Assembly: GCF_051020765.1 (NCBI RefSeq)
Contig: NC_134935.1
Span: 13,765,579-13,829,578 of the forward strand
DNA: 64,000 nt
Source of the DNA: Lasioglossum baleicum
Taxonomy: Eukaryota; Arthropoda; Insecta; Hymenoptera; Halictidae
Direction of reading: 5' to 3'
The position numbers and the translations under genes were made by a program. Positions 47,642-60,179 of the stretch are shown here, in pieces (positions within the stretch are counted from its first letter, which is position 1; each line of letters opens with the position of its first letter). The notes below the pieces were generated by a model. It saw only the letters and a list, made by a program, of their open reading frames with translations. It was not told the origin of the DNA and did not search any database.

Positions 47642-50600
47642 GTTGTATTATTTTCAGAGAACTGATAAGGGATAATCATTCTTTTGTGCTTTTCTAGGTT
47701 AGAGATCGTTCCTGGATCAAGAAGAGTGTATTGATTTAATGTATTGTTTTTGTTAAGGATTCTTAAGGAAGCTCTTCTAAAGTGTATAAAATTAGTATCA
47801 TTCTCTCTCAACTCACTTGCACAATCATTTACCTACATTCGAAATAAATCGATCTAAATTCTATAGAATTATTGTCTACGAGTATTCGAAAGATCCATGT
47901 CATTATATATCTGCTAATACGTCTGCGGCAATTTCGAAACTGGCGAATCCTTTGAGGACTGATCTTATCACCGATCAATCTTGCGAAATGAAGGGGGCCG
48001 CCTCTTGACCCGCATTTCCTCGAACGACAAACTCCAGGGGCCCCATTTCGCTCGTTCTCGTTGGTTTCTTCTTCTTCTTCTCCTTCACGGCCGGATCGTT
48101 TTATTCGCCGACAGCAGGACCATCGCCGGTAATAAAGACATTAACGAACCCTGCCGCCGAACGATGGAGGCCTTCCGTTCCAGGAGGCCAGTTAGTTCGA
48201 GCAAAGCTCCGGAGCCTGACGGCACCGGGCCAGCACGCTTTCGGCGAAGTGATTTACGCCCCGCGAACTATAATTATTGAAGCGCCGCACGAAATTGCTT
48301 CCACGTATTTCCTCGATCGCCTCCTGGGTCGTGTGACCACGGAGGATCGGCGACGACTGCTCCGCCATTGCCAACCGATCCGATCTGATTCGTATATCGC
48401 TCATTTTTGCGGGCGAACTGTTCACTTCACTTCAGCGATTTCTTCATTGTTGTATCGTTGTAGTGATTTGTATGATGAAAATATTTTTGTCAGTCGTGAA
48501 AACAAACGAAACTTGATAAAAATTGTCAGGCGATTAATTATTTATAAGAATACTGCAGATTTTATGCATTTGTTGTTGTAAAAATGTGTAGATCTCAACT
48601 TTAAAACGGTAAAAACACTTAATGAATTTACTGATGAAAAAGAACATACAAATAAATGTCTTTACTGTAGCTTAGGTATTGCTCTGTATACATATATGCC
48701 ATACACACGGTCGCTATTTTGATTTACGTTCACAGAGGACCAGTGGCTGTAAAGATCGCAATAAGAATTCATTTTTCGACCGTTACGGCACGCGAAACAA
48801 GAAAAATGAACGTGGAAAGCTCGCAAAGCACACTCGCAGACTTGCCCGTCGAATTTCCGGTGCGTTATGTGCATTATGTACGTTATGTCCGTCATAACTC
48901 GAATTTAAGAGGCGTCTCCATCGCGTGGAACAAATGACACTCCAGGGGAGATCGTCGTTGCGCGGTTTATTTTCGTTTGCCTCGTTTCCGGACTGTCCCA
49001 TGGGTGGGATCGACGTATCGACGTGGCCTAAGTGAAAAACCGGGCCGCGAATCATTATGTCGTCCATCCATTCGGGGCTGATCGCTGGATCGAAGCAAAA
49101 AATCCCGCCGGGCAATCGTTGAGAAGAGAATCTCCTCCTCTCGGCAAAAACAAATTTTTTATTGAAGGATCTTGCAGGGAAGTGGCATTCGTTTTTCTTA
49201 GATCTTACAGTTCCTGTTCTTCCTAGTTCAGTATGCGATAAGAATAATATTTATGAGCCTACCAAGCAGAAAAAATTTACACAACTTAACGAAAGTATAA
49301 CAAAAGCCTATACAAAGTTTTAAATGAGTCGCACAATTCTTTCCTTTTAAAACAAAAAAAAAAGGTGCAACGCAGATTCACATTTTTCACCAAAGAAACA
49401 AATTGCCCCTTAAGAGAAAGTAAACTCCGCGGGCACCATAATTCGACCGACAGTATCTGTCAGTCTGCCGGGGTCATTAAGAGAGACGTCTCTATCAAGG
49501 GATCCAAGAGGGGAAGAGAGCTGATCGTCGATTATCTTGATCGAGTTATTAAAAGAAGTCCAGAGCGCTTGCCCCGATTCGATCTCTCTTTCTCGGTGGG
49601 CATGAATTTCTGCCAGATGGTCAGACGATCGTCATCGAGACAGGTGCATGCGGATCGGTGTTACAGACCCACTGTATGGGGAAAACACTGTTCCAAGGTG
49701 AACCAGGCGCGATTCCGCGAAATAAATGCGCGAGGAACGCCTCGGGCGATGTCCGAGCTGCTTTCACGATCATAGCGAACCACTAAGTGGTAGTTCAGTA
49801 TGATACAGGATCTTTCGTGACTTAAATTAAAATAGTTCTGCTGCTTAGCTTAGCTGGGTACGGTGTCCCACAAAAACTCATATCAGTGTCTAAAAGTGTT
49901 TATATTGTTCAATATCATTGTTTTATGCCTGAGATGAAGCTTGTAATTATTAATCTATACGCCACACAACATTGATGTTGTGACTAGCTTCACTGTGGAC
50001 ATAGCTTAAGACTACAGATTTATATTGAAATAAAATTCGTGGATCCCCCTAATTTTATTTTAACAGTATAGTAAATTATATGTAGACATTAATAGTCAGA
50101 AAAATAAGGGAAACCTTAAACTAGTAGTTCACCACGACCTTGATACAATTTTTCTCTTCCCACCACTATACATCTACGCCCCGAAATCGTATAGATCGAT
50201 CACGTGTTCTTATCCCCAATAATTGAGATACTCGAATCAAACGAGACACCCCATACATAATGACTGGGTAAGACCGCTTGGTGGTCGCAGGATGTTGTTA
50301 GAATAGAGCCTGAGGCCAGCAAGCCCCATAATTCGCCGTTGTCTCCAAGAAATCATCCGAAAAACTGACACTTAGGGCCTCATGATCGAATCCCGACGCT
50401 CATTGCGTTACTCTTCGCGCGGGATTATCGATTCCCATGAATCGCAAGCAGCGAAACCATACTTTGTCGTGGTGATCGCGTCCCTGGACGCCTAACGACG
50501 TGAGACCATGTGCGAAACTGCAGGTTTCCCGAATGTATTCCTCGGGAACCAACCAAACCGGGTACTCGAAGGCAAAATGCCGGGTCACAGAGGTTCGCGA

Positions 50601-52997
50601 TCATGCTTCCTCCCCGACTTCAGCCTCGAGGCTACGATGGCGTGATGGATAAACGAGAGGCTCGTTTGGACTTAAGACAACTTTGTCCAGGAAGATGAGA
50701 CCCCGAGAACGACCTCCCTGGAACCTGACCACGGTTAGGGTCTCGATCACTAGACAGCTGTGTCCCGTTCGGATGGCTCCCGGTGACGATTCGTTCGGCT
50801 ATGGTAATTATGCTAATTCCACGGAAAACCGGTCGCCTCCACCCCAGCCGTTTGCTGTTGAAATGGAAGCGTTATCGGACGATATTATCGCCATCAAGAG
50901 AACAAAACGAGCGAAGATTGCGTTCGAGGTATTATTAAAACATTAGCTGCCGCACCGGTGGCTGTAAAAGTCACAGATATGGTGGGGGACGCTTATTTAA
51001 CCCTTGTGCACTGTTCGGGAAATTGGGACGTTTACTGGTCATTAAATTATGGGTTTATATTAAAATGAGCAATTTCTACATGAAACCCTAGCTACACAGA
51101 AGATTTTTTTAAAACAGCACCTGCGCGGCGCTGGTAACTGTACAATTGTTGAAATAGTCGGAGAAAGAATGAAATTTCTATTTGGCTCCTGTATCTCCCA
51201 ATTTATTCAAGCAATTCTCATTGAGCATACAGGTTCGTGGTTTAATTATAACGGGCACAGAATTTATTCATAAATATCACCATTTGGATAACCATTTTCA
51301 ACAGATTACATAAATTGAATTGGAAAATTGATATCGCATATTTATATGTTGTCCAATGACTGTGCATGAACAGCAACAAAACAGAATTTTATTTCAGAAT
51401 CTGATGAATATAACGTCTGTTCAGGATCTTCAGCGTGAGACTGAATCGATAGTGCAAGGGGTTAACTTCACGTTTGAGTCCACTGCCACGAAAACAAATC
51501 GATGGTCTGGTCAAAGAATCGCGGCACCTACAGACAAACGGTGTTCACTATGGCAAAAAAGGGCGTTCATTGTCCAGTGTAGACACGCCCCGTTTCGGTT
51601 CTCCGATCCGACGCAATTAACGAACATGTTCCCGGCTATCCCGGCACGATTAAACCAATTACTCGCCGATAAAGTCGCTCTTTTCCTCGGAGCCGATGGC
51701 GAAAAAGAACGAAGACGAAACGCGGAGGCCGTCTCGCGACCGTCCGGAGCTTTGAAGAGTTAAGAAAATTCATTTCCCGTGCCGGAAGCTTTCGTGTTTG
51801 CGATTGGGAGTCGGGAATATAAGAATCGACGGAGGAAACACGGCTTATTGCCAGCCGGCTATGAAAGCGAATTCCCATCGTTCGCAAAGAGAAAGAAAGA
51901 GAAAGGGGAAGAGAAAGAGACAGGTATTCGATTAATTCAAGCATGAGCTGGAAAGCTTTCGTAATGGACAGAGAACTGCGCTGGACTGATCTGGGCTAAG
52001 TGGCCAACTATGAAACTGACTATTGATGCAACGTGGGCACAGGATAAATATGGTGTTCAACGGGGAAGATCCGTGTAATTCTAGGAGATAATGTTTGCTG
52101 ACGGCGCCTGGCACTGTCTAGGAGCTTTAGCGTCGCGAGTAACGGTGACGGAAGAGAGGGAAGATAGAGGAGGAATGATAGGTTATAATTTTCCCATCGT
52201 TATGGGGAGGAGGCGGGAGAGTGCGAGGAAATGGGGAATAGTTCCCAATAACGGGTCTTCGGGGGGTGTTGTCACTATCCTATGATTATCTTTTTGTTTG
52301 GTGGAGGAATGGGCCAAGAAAATAAAGATTTTCTACATGTTGAATAGATAGTAATAAGAGAAATGGTCAGAATTGTTTGTAATGAATGCTACAATTTTCC
52401 AGACCCATGTCTGTCTCTGAAATGTCCAATGGCTGAAGAAACCACGTATTCTCTCAAGATGGCGTCCGAATCTCATAACATCATAACGAGATGTTTGCAG
52501 GAGCAAATAGATGTTGACTAGAAAACAAGCGGCTACGGTACAAAGAAAATAAATGAGCAGGTACCTGTAGTATATCAGAAAAATATCTAAAAAGTTCCCG
52601 TCAGCTGTGACGTTAGAGAGAGGCGAGTTAGCCTTGCCCTGGTGGCGTTGCGAAAAGATCCACGGGACGCGACTTGCCCCGAGGATGCGTCTCGCAGGAA
52701 GAATTCCTGCCGACAAAGATCGCTCGCCTTTTTCTGACGAACCCAGCAACTCTTCAGCTAGCTTGGATTTTCCGAGAATTTCAGATTCTTCGCGAAACAC
52801 GGAGAACGCGGGCATTCGGCTTCGAGGATATTTGGAACTGAAAGATGTTGGCACTTGGCGATTAATCTTATTTACGTTATTATATGCATCCTCCATTTCT
52901 GCAATAGTGAATAATCGATGTGATAGAACCACAAGTAATGTGGGTGATCAATAAATGAGTAGACGCGATTCAAGTTTGCTTCTTTTTCTAGCAAATG
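47642..52997. other. Unassigned DNA, no recognisable gene
   Basis: Bases 47930-48400 and 50380-50900 are GC-richer. A (TTC)n run lies near 48065-48080. The region contains an ATG-initiated 136-codon frame (49365-49775), an ATG-initiated 135-codon frame (51356-51763) and the longest open frame in the window, 199 codons on the minus strand (52333-52932). The last begins with GTG and includes one hydrophobic stretch but no recognisable domain. None is flanked by convincing splice signals. A purine tract lies at about 51888-51922. Confidence 0.45.
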
Positions 52998-53046
52998 ATG
53001 CACAAACAATTTTTATTTTGCATCAAGATCTGCAGCCTAGTAATCA
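52998..53046 (+). repeat. Dispersed ~49 bp repeat, copy 2
   Basis: Similar to 1039-1087 in the same orientation, sharing the TTTTTATTTTGCAT core and a CAG.CTA.TAAT tail. It is the better-preserved copy. The family is unknown. Confidence 0.35.
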
Positions 53047-53722
53047 AACTATTATCAAAGCCACAGTATTCAAAAAATATTCCTTATTGTAAACATGCAT
53101 TGATGCTCGATAAGGAAACAATAAAAATTCAGTGTAGTAAGATTTTTATTTTAAAATTCACTGTTTCAATGTGAAATCCTTAATTTATGTAAGTGTTTCT
53201 AACAATCGGATCACCCACTGCAATTAGTTAGATTTGTTCTTCGAGAATTATTTGTGTCGCGACGATTGTTGTCGACCCGATGACAATGATTGTTGTGTCC
53301 GACACAACTGATAACAGACAAAAAAAAAAGAATTGTCCACGTCGTTCACAACTAGTGAAACAATGTGTAAACCATACTAAGCCCTCGATGTCAGTGAAAA
53401 CTGTGTCAAGCTGACAGAAGAACGCAGGACGAGGGTCAAACTCCTGTTGTCGATGTTTACGAGTCCAGCTACCGTTCCATGGGGTAATACGGCAACATTT
53501 ATCATACACAGTGGCGGTTGCCATGATTATCGTGCCAATACGGTATCCTATGGCCGGTATCCTGCTCGCACGAAATTTCTCGAGGCCGGTGAACCAATAA
53601 TCTTTGCGAGAAACCCACGGAATCCGAGCGTATTCGAGGATGGACTGAGAGCCCCGAAGAGACTGCAACGTTTCGGGCCGCACATAGGCAGACGGTTTCC
53701 AACATAGGGCAGCCTCGTAGTA
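53047..53722. other. Unassigned DNA left of the foldback-like composite
   Basis: AT-rich to about 53230, then mixed. A 151-codon minus-strand frame (53228-53683) is overlapped on the other strand by an 86-codon frame at 53447-53707, and neither resembles a known protein. The TTAA at 53723-53726 marks the candidate left boundary of the composite element. Confidence 0.4.
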
Positions 53723-53945
53723 TTAAGGGTGTGGATCCCCAGTTGACCTTGACGACTTTTCGATGGTCACGCCAAAAACGAAAGAGCGGCCGCTAGTAGA
53801 ACCTAAGTAATAACATTTTCGTCCAGTAGGGGAGCTGGGTACATTGTCTGCCGTCACTGCATCAGTAAGGGTGCGTTCCGTTTCACGCTTCAAGCGCATA
53901 CACTGTATAGTGTAGTATAAGAGTAGTACGGATCGCAAGGGTTCG

Positions 53946-54877
53946 GTAGCTGACAAACCATTTCTCTATTATATACATTTGGAACCACTACGTAGTCTCA
54001 ATCGCTAGATAAAAGATCAATCTAATGCGTATGGTGTCTAAGATGGCCAACTTTTGCGTTTTCGAGGCATAATTTTAATTATTCGGCAGCAAGATGTCTG
54101 TACCGCGCGGCGCACTTACACACTCACCGCTCGGGCAGCGTGTACGTGTGCCTAGGCGGATCGCAAGGGTCCGGTTCTAGTAAAAGTACGTCTCGCTAAT
54201 GCACATTTGGAGCCCCTACGTAGTCTCAATCGCTAGATAAAAGATCAATCTATTGCACATGGTGTCTAAGTTGGCCTAATTTTGCGTTTTCGAAGCGTAA
54301 TTTTCAATCTTCGGCAGCAAGATGTCTGTACCGCGCGGCGCACTTACACACTCGCCGCTCGGGCAGCGTGTACGTGTGCCTAGCCGGATCGCAAGGGTTC
54401 GGTAACTGACAAACCATTTCTCTATTATACACATTTGGAACCACTACGTAGTCTCAATCGCTAGATAAAAGATCAATCTATTGCGCACGGTGTCTAAGAT
54501 GGTCTACTTTTGCGTTTTCGAAGCGTAGTTTTCATTATTCGGCAGCAATATGTCTATTCGGGAGGCTCTGCAAGCAGGCTTGACTTTGACCAGCCGTACC
54601 GCGCGGCGCACTCACACAGTAACCGCTCGGGCAGCGTGTACGTGTGTCTAGGCGGATCGCAAGGTTTCGGGAAGCTTCAAATCATTTTTCGTCCTTCGCC
54701 GCCTCCTGCACTAGGTACCTATACTATATCTATATCTATACCATGCAATACCTTCCTATACCTTGTATAGCATAGAGCACTAGGGTCGTTACGGGGAGCT
54801 ATGGGGAACAATGCTGGCATTGCCGACAACTACTGCAAACCATTTCTCGTCCTCCGCTGCATCCTCCGCCGTATCTT
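53946..54877 (+). repeat. Left inverted arm of the composite, tandem 228 bp units
   Basis: A unit marked by GGATCGCAAGG starts at 53930, 54158, 54386 and 54654 (spacings 228, 228 and 268). Each unit carries CTACGTAGTCTCAATCGC, a TAAAAGATCAATCTA block, a TTTTGCGTTTTCGA block, TACCGCGCGGCGCAC and a GCTCGGGCAGCGTGTACGTG block. The last interval holds an extra segment of about 40 bp near 54555-54594. The arm is the inverted complement of 58844-59796. Frames in it (for example 54510-54770) also appear in the other arm and are by-products of the repeat. Confidence 0.92.
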
Positions 54878-54957
54878 GGGGTATCATGGGGCCTCGCCGT
54901 CTGACGACGTAGGAGGAAAATCAAATAATTTCAATTTTCGTCCGGCGTAGGACGAAA

Positions 54958-57303
54958 CAGCGTTCACTTCAAATAATTGTCATGTCGCCAATTTTGAAGT
55001 ATCCGTATTTTTAAAAACGGGGCCGTAAAGAGGACACTTGGGGCTATATTATCATAATTTTTTTTTTCAATTTTCTGGCGGTATGATAGCAATGCGCCTG
55101 TTTAAAAAACAATTGCAAAATAAACTATGAAAACAAATATTTTTTCAACTGAAATCATTTTTATTAAATACTCTTATGGTTACACTATGATATAATTTAA
55201 TGAAAAACTTGTGACTTTGGGTATTCGGATAGTTTTTTCATATTTTCTTAGTTTTAAAAATCTTAATATTAATAAATGTGGATTCGAAATAATCGTTTAT
55301 CTCGCACTTTCTAAAACCATTGTGACCTTATTTGTGGAAAAGTAACATAAAGTCGCAAATTTTTGGATTATAACCAAATAAAAATCGGTGGCACCATAGG
55401 GTCTTAATAATATGTATACAAAAAAAATTAATGATTAGCTTTGCATTTTTTATAATTTAAAGTAATGTACTCACCGCACTGAGTAATATCTACACTATGA
55501 AACTTTCGAAAATCAAGGAGTGCATATACGCAAAAACAACAAAGAAATGAGACAAAATTTTTTCCTTCAAATGTATGTCACAGTTCTTTCCAATGTCAGT
55601 GTTTGGGTTAGGTTCTATTACAATCTATGATCGATGCATTAATACTGTAATGTATTTCAATACACATAGATTTTTAAAAATGACATAATAAACGAATTAT
55701 TGCCATGTTTTGGGGATTTTGCACCACTGTACGACGTACGATAGCGTAGCGGCTGTAAAACATTGGGCATGCAAATGGTCGGGTCATTATTGGGCGATCG
55801 ACAGCGAAGCTATTTTCCAGAAAGCTGTTTTTAACGCGTCCTACTCATAATGTTTTACTGTAAAGTACTTTTTAATTTAAAACAAGTCAACACGTCATGT
55901 CCGATAAAGTGTCGACTTCCAGCTCAATAGTAATGACCTGTCATAAACCTCTCCATAGAGAACAGCCTCGGGAACGGCACATAAACAAATCGAGCCTATC
56001 ATTGCTAGGTCTGCCTATCTGCCACCACAGCCGCGCCCGTAGTCCCAATGTTTTGACTTCGACGCTGCACGCTACATGGTATGTGTGGCCGCTGTAGCCA
56101 ATATTTCGTCGACAGCCGAAAATGCGTGTGAAACGAGGTCTGCCTCCTCCGCTCTGATCCAATCGGCCGCTCATTCGTTCCTAGAGACACGTCACCGTAG
56201 TCCTGCCTGGGACGCTTCTTCTCACGCTCGCATCAATACAATGTCACCAGTTCGGACCCATACGAGATGGCGCCTTGCCACCCCGACAATCGCGTAGTAG
56301 TGGGCGGTAACGGTGTAATATCTTAACCCACTCAGAGTTTTGCTAATTCAATTACAGAATTGAATTACATTGTATTTCAATTATATAGTAATTCGGGCAT
56401 TGTATTGGACTACTTGTTGGACATAAACAAATTGAAAATGTTTTTTCACTACATGGAAGGTGTCCCATCTCTACTTGGCCAAAAGTGTCTTCCAAGTGGA
56501 AGACAGATAAAAGAGTCACTGCACATGGTGTGCGGGTTTGACGGGAAACCCCAAGATGATTAGCTGCAGCCCATAACTGACCGTGGAGGTCTGCAAGGTT
56601 TATAGCACATAATTGCTATTGAGGTATAGGGAGATGTCCGAGTTTTTCTTCGTGGCTCCGACAATAAAGTAATAACGAAGTAAATGGATTTAAGAGAGGT
56701 TTTCTCTCAAAAATTGCAATTTGAATTTTTTTGTTTACGATTGATCTATGTAAATCGCAGTTTCTTCTAATTGTTTTAATTTTTAATTATTTTCGAGTAT
56801 CCATACTTCCATGAGAGTTAATCTACATACATATACATATACAATTAGTGCACATGAATCTTTCCATGCGAGATAAGACTACTGTTTCGAATTTTGTTCA
56901 AATTTGAATATGTTGCAGTCTTTAGCAAAATATAGACGTATCTCGAAGAATTCTTTGAAATCTTGAAAACTGTTGGTTTTACGGACATGTAATATGAGTT
57001 GTGTGTCACAAGTTTTTCATTAAATTATAACGGCTAAACTAGCAAATTGATGAAACTTAGTTTTGGTTACTCATAGTGAAACCATCAGAGTATTTAATAA
57101 AAATTATTTCAGTTCAGAAAATATTTGTTTTCATAGTTTATTTTGCAATTGTTTTAAACAGGTGCATTGCTATGAAAGCACCAGAAAATAAAAAAAATAA
57201 AAATAATGATAATATAGCCCCAAGTGTCCTCTTTACGGCCCCGTTTTTAAAAATACGGATACTTCAAAATTGGCGACATGAAAATTATTTGAAGTGAACG
57301 CTG
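54958..57303. mobile_element. 2.35 kb nested TIR element
   Basis: The left end reads CAGCGTTCACTTCAAATAA and the right end is its complement. The inverted similarity continues for about 260 bp on the left (to about 55216) and 300 bp on the right (from about 57001), with one gap of roughly 45 bp. Long TIRs of this kind are usual in Mutator-like elements, and CAG ends also occur in hAT and P elements. A 10 bp direct repeat, AGGACGAAAC, occurs at 54949-54958 and again at 57349-57358. It overlaps or misses the TIR ends, so it is only a possible insertion footprint. The 1.8 kb core has short frames (55897-56097, 56360-56563 and a minus-strand 55941-56174) but no transposase motif I recognise. Confidence 0.75.
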
Positions 57304-57472
57304 CACCGAAATATTGTATGGTGCAAGGGCCGTCCTGTCGGTTGATGCAGGACGAAACTAGAAGGGCCTCTCACAGACGGGCCTACCTGGGCCTACCCAC
57401 ACATTTGAAATGTCTGCCAGACGGCTCTGACGTCACCATGTCTGTCGGTCGTAGGATGCACTGTAGGCGCAC

Positions 57473-58446
57473 CCTTAGTATTTACTGCAACATTTAAAAG
57501 AAAATTAATGATACTAAAAATAACATAAGAGGCCTAGTTGGGACCAGGGATTGAAAACTGTTATGATATCGGTTCCGATTCTCGAAACAGTTATGAAGAA
57601 TCGAAATGGTGTTGTAACTGTTACACCACGAGAATATCGGTTCTGGCTTACATATGTAAAAATCGGATAAGGTAACGGTTTTGGAGAACCGATATTATTT
57701 CGGTTTTATAATTGTTAATTTTCGGTTCTGGATGTCGATTCCCGATTTCGGTTCTGTATTCTGTATTGTGTTCGGCCTTATACATATGTATATTCATTAT
57801 TCAAGTAGTTCTTTATTGTTATTCATAATTTAATAATTTTTAAATTAGTAAATTTTTATAATTTGTCTCTACATGCATTATTTGAATTATCATCTGAATA
57901 ACAATTTATTGTTGAAACAATAGTTTAAAGAAATCAATTTTCATAATGTATAGTTTGTTTCTATATTCATTGTTTAAATTACCATTTACATAATAATGTT
58001 TATTTAAACAATTGTTTTAACAACAAATTATTATTGGAATAATAATTCAATTAATGCATGTAGAGACAAATTATAAAAATTTATTCATTTAAAAATTGTT
58101 TAAATTATGAATAACAATAAAGAACTACTTGAATAATGAATATATAAGGCCGAACACAATACATAATACAGACCGGAAACCAGGAACCGACATCCAGAAC
58201 CGAAATTTAACAATTATAAAACCGAAATAATATCGGTTCTCCAAAACCATTACCGTAATCGATATTTACATATGTAAGCCAGAACCGATATACTCGTAAC
58301 AGTTACAACACCATTTAGATTCTTCATAACTGTTTCGAGAACCGGAACCGATATCATAACAGTGTTCAATCCCAGGTCCCAACTAGGTATCCTATGTTAT
58401 TTTCATTATCATTAATTTTTATTATATGTTGCAGAAAATACTAAGG
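57473..58446. mobile_element. 974 bp near-complete palindrome with hAT-like sequence
   Basis: The left half, beginning CCTTAGTATTTA at 57473, folds back on the right half, ending at 58446, with the centre near 57955. The similarity is strong through AGTTGGGACC, GGGATTGAA, the repeated ATATCGGTTC words and ACATATGTAA, then fades into AT-rich DNA at the centre. CAGGGATTGAAAAC at 57545 resembles a hAT terminus, but the paired sequence extends about 70 bp beyond it on both sides, so the hAT-like ends are not the ends of the palindrome. I see no clean target duplication and no coding capacity. Confidence 0.75.
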
Positions 58447-58843
58447 AGACAGGCACTGAAGGAAGTCTTCAAAGGGTTGATAGGACGCGGGGCAGCGCGC
58501 GGCGCGACGGAGGCCGAAGAGGCGGCCCGTATAATTTTTACTTTTACAATAAATTATAATAAATTATAAATTATAAAATGTGCACTTTGCATTCCCCGGA
58601 GATTCACCGGCGCGCGTACAAACCATATATATATATTTAAATATACTATTAATAAATAAATCAATTTTTATAATGTATTTGTTATTCAATGATCCTATGA
58701 ATACATAAATATCTTAATTTCATCTTTGAATTTTTATTTAAAAACGCTACGAACTTTCGTTCCAATCTAATAATTAATTGTTAAAATAATTGCTTGAATT
58801 TTTATAATGTATAGAATAATAATAACAATTTATAATGCGGCGG
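58447..58843. other. Unpaired spacer between palindrome and right arm
   Basis: Begins with a CpG-rich patch (58475-58530, GCGCGCGGCGCG) and becomes AT-rich, with ATTATAAATTATAAA and an (AT)n run near 58627. No counterpart is seen beside the left arm, so this DNA is present on one side only. Confidence 0.5.
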
Positions 58844-59796
58844 AAGATACGGCGGAGGATGCAGCGGAGGACGAGAAATGGTTTGCAGCAGTTGTCGGCA
58901 ACGCCAGCATTGTTCAACCAGTGTTCGTGCTTCCCGCGCGTCTCGCTCCCCGTAACGACCCTTATAGTGCTCTATGATATACCAGGTATAGGAAGGTATT
59001 ACATGGCATAGATATAGATATAGTATACCTAGTGCAGGAGGCGGCGAAGAACGAAAAATGATTTGAAGCTTCCCGAAACCTGGCGATCCGCCTAGACACA
59101 CGTACACGCTGCCCGAGCGGTTACTGTGTGAGTGCGCCGCGCGGTATGGCTGGTCAAAGTCAAGCCTGCTTGCAGAGCCTCCCGAACAGACATCTTGCTG
59201 CCGAATAATTAAAATTATGCCTCGAAAACGCAAAAGTAGACCATCTTAGACACCGTGCGCAATAGATTGATCTTTTATCTAGCGATTGAGACTACGTAGT
59301 GGTTCCAAATGTGTATAATAGAGAAATGGTTTGTCAGTTACCGAACCCTTGCGATCCGGCTAGGCACACGTACACGCTGCCCGAGCGGCGAGTGTGTAAG
59401 TGCGCCGCGCGGTACAGACATCTTGCTGCCGAAGATTGAAAATTACGCTTCGAAAACGCAAAATTAGTCCAACTTAGACACCATGTGCAATAGATTGATC
59501 TTTTATCTAGCGATTGAGACTACGTAGGGGCTCCAAATGTGCATTAGCGAGACGTACTTTTACTAGAACCGGACCCTTGCGATCCGCCTAGGCACACGTA
59601 CACGCTGCCCGAGTGACGAGTGTGTGAGTGCGCCGCGCGGTACAGACATCTTGATGCCGAATAATTAAAATTATGCCTCGGAAACGCAAAAGTTGGCCAT
59701 CTTAGACACCATACGCATTAGATTGATCTTTTATCTAGCGATTGAGACTACGTAGTGGTTCCAAATGTGTATAATAGAGAAATGGTTTGTCAGTTA
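58844..59796 (-). repeat. Right inverted arm of the composite
   Basis: The inverted complement of 53946-54877, with the same unit order reversed. CCTTGCGATCC markers occur near 59346 and 59574, with a related CTGGCGATCC near 59081. The extra 40 bp segment of the left arm is also here (about 59140-59185), so the arms share that rearrangement and derive from one copy. A further unit of the same family (about 60180-60340) lies outside the arm, beyond an unrelated insertion. Confidence 0.92.
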
Positions 59797-60179
59797 CACA
59801 CTGACGCTGCATCATCGTGAGCCGTATAGTGACGTCACGTTTACGTATGAAGCCCAACTTACCGGGAACATGCTTTTTCTCGTCCACTGTTTTACCGATA
59901 CAGCAGAATCAGATGTTAGCGCCCCGTAACGAAAAATGCCGGACCTATACTTGGATCCTAAACCTCCGTTTAGGGGTATGTTTCCGTACTTTACAAAGTG
60001 TGTGTTTAAACACGTATGGTTTAACATAATAAACGTTGCATTGGCATTGTATGTGACCTCAAAACTTCTGTTGCTGTTTGATTTTTCTATAAGAACCCTA
60101 AATTTCTCGATATTTAAGAAAATGTATGTGTCTCGACAGTGGCAGCACTGTCGCGCCGCCCAATTTTTGTCGAACTCCG
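59797..60179. other. 383 bp unique insertion splitting the outermost right unit
   Basis: Here the right arm departs from the left arm: about 95 bp of the expected unit is replaced by about 383 bp of unrelated sequence, and the unit pattern resumes at 60180. Open frames cross it on both strands (59936-60238 plus, 100 codons; 59812-60222 minus, 136 codons), but neither resembles a known protein and the minus frame runs into repeat DNA. Confidence 0.55.

Noticed and set aside
47645..47668. Match to part of miR-184 (GAGAACTGATAAGGG)
   Set aside because: The seed at the 5' end of miR-184 is absent and no complementary arm lies nearby to form a hairpin.
51356..51763. 135-codon ATG frame with protein-like composition
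   Set aside because: No domain recognised, no splice signals and no neighbouring exon; it cannot be supported without a search.
52333..52932. Longest open frame (199 codons, minus strand) with a hydrophobic stretch
   Set aside because: It starts with GTG, has no recognisable domain or splice signals, and its length is within reach of chance in 64 kb.
54510..54770. Frame in the left arm repeated at 58802-59233 on the other strand
   Set aside because: The similarity is due to the inverted repeat itself; no transposase motif is present.
56360..56563. Short frame in the nested element that faintly recalls piggyBac-type text
   Set aside because: The resemblance is limited to a few residues (CGFDGKP) and the frame stops immediately; not enough to assign.
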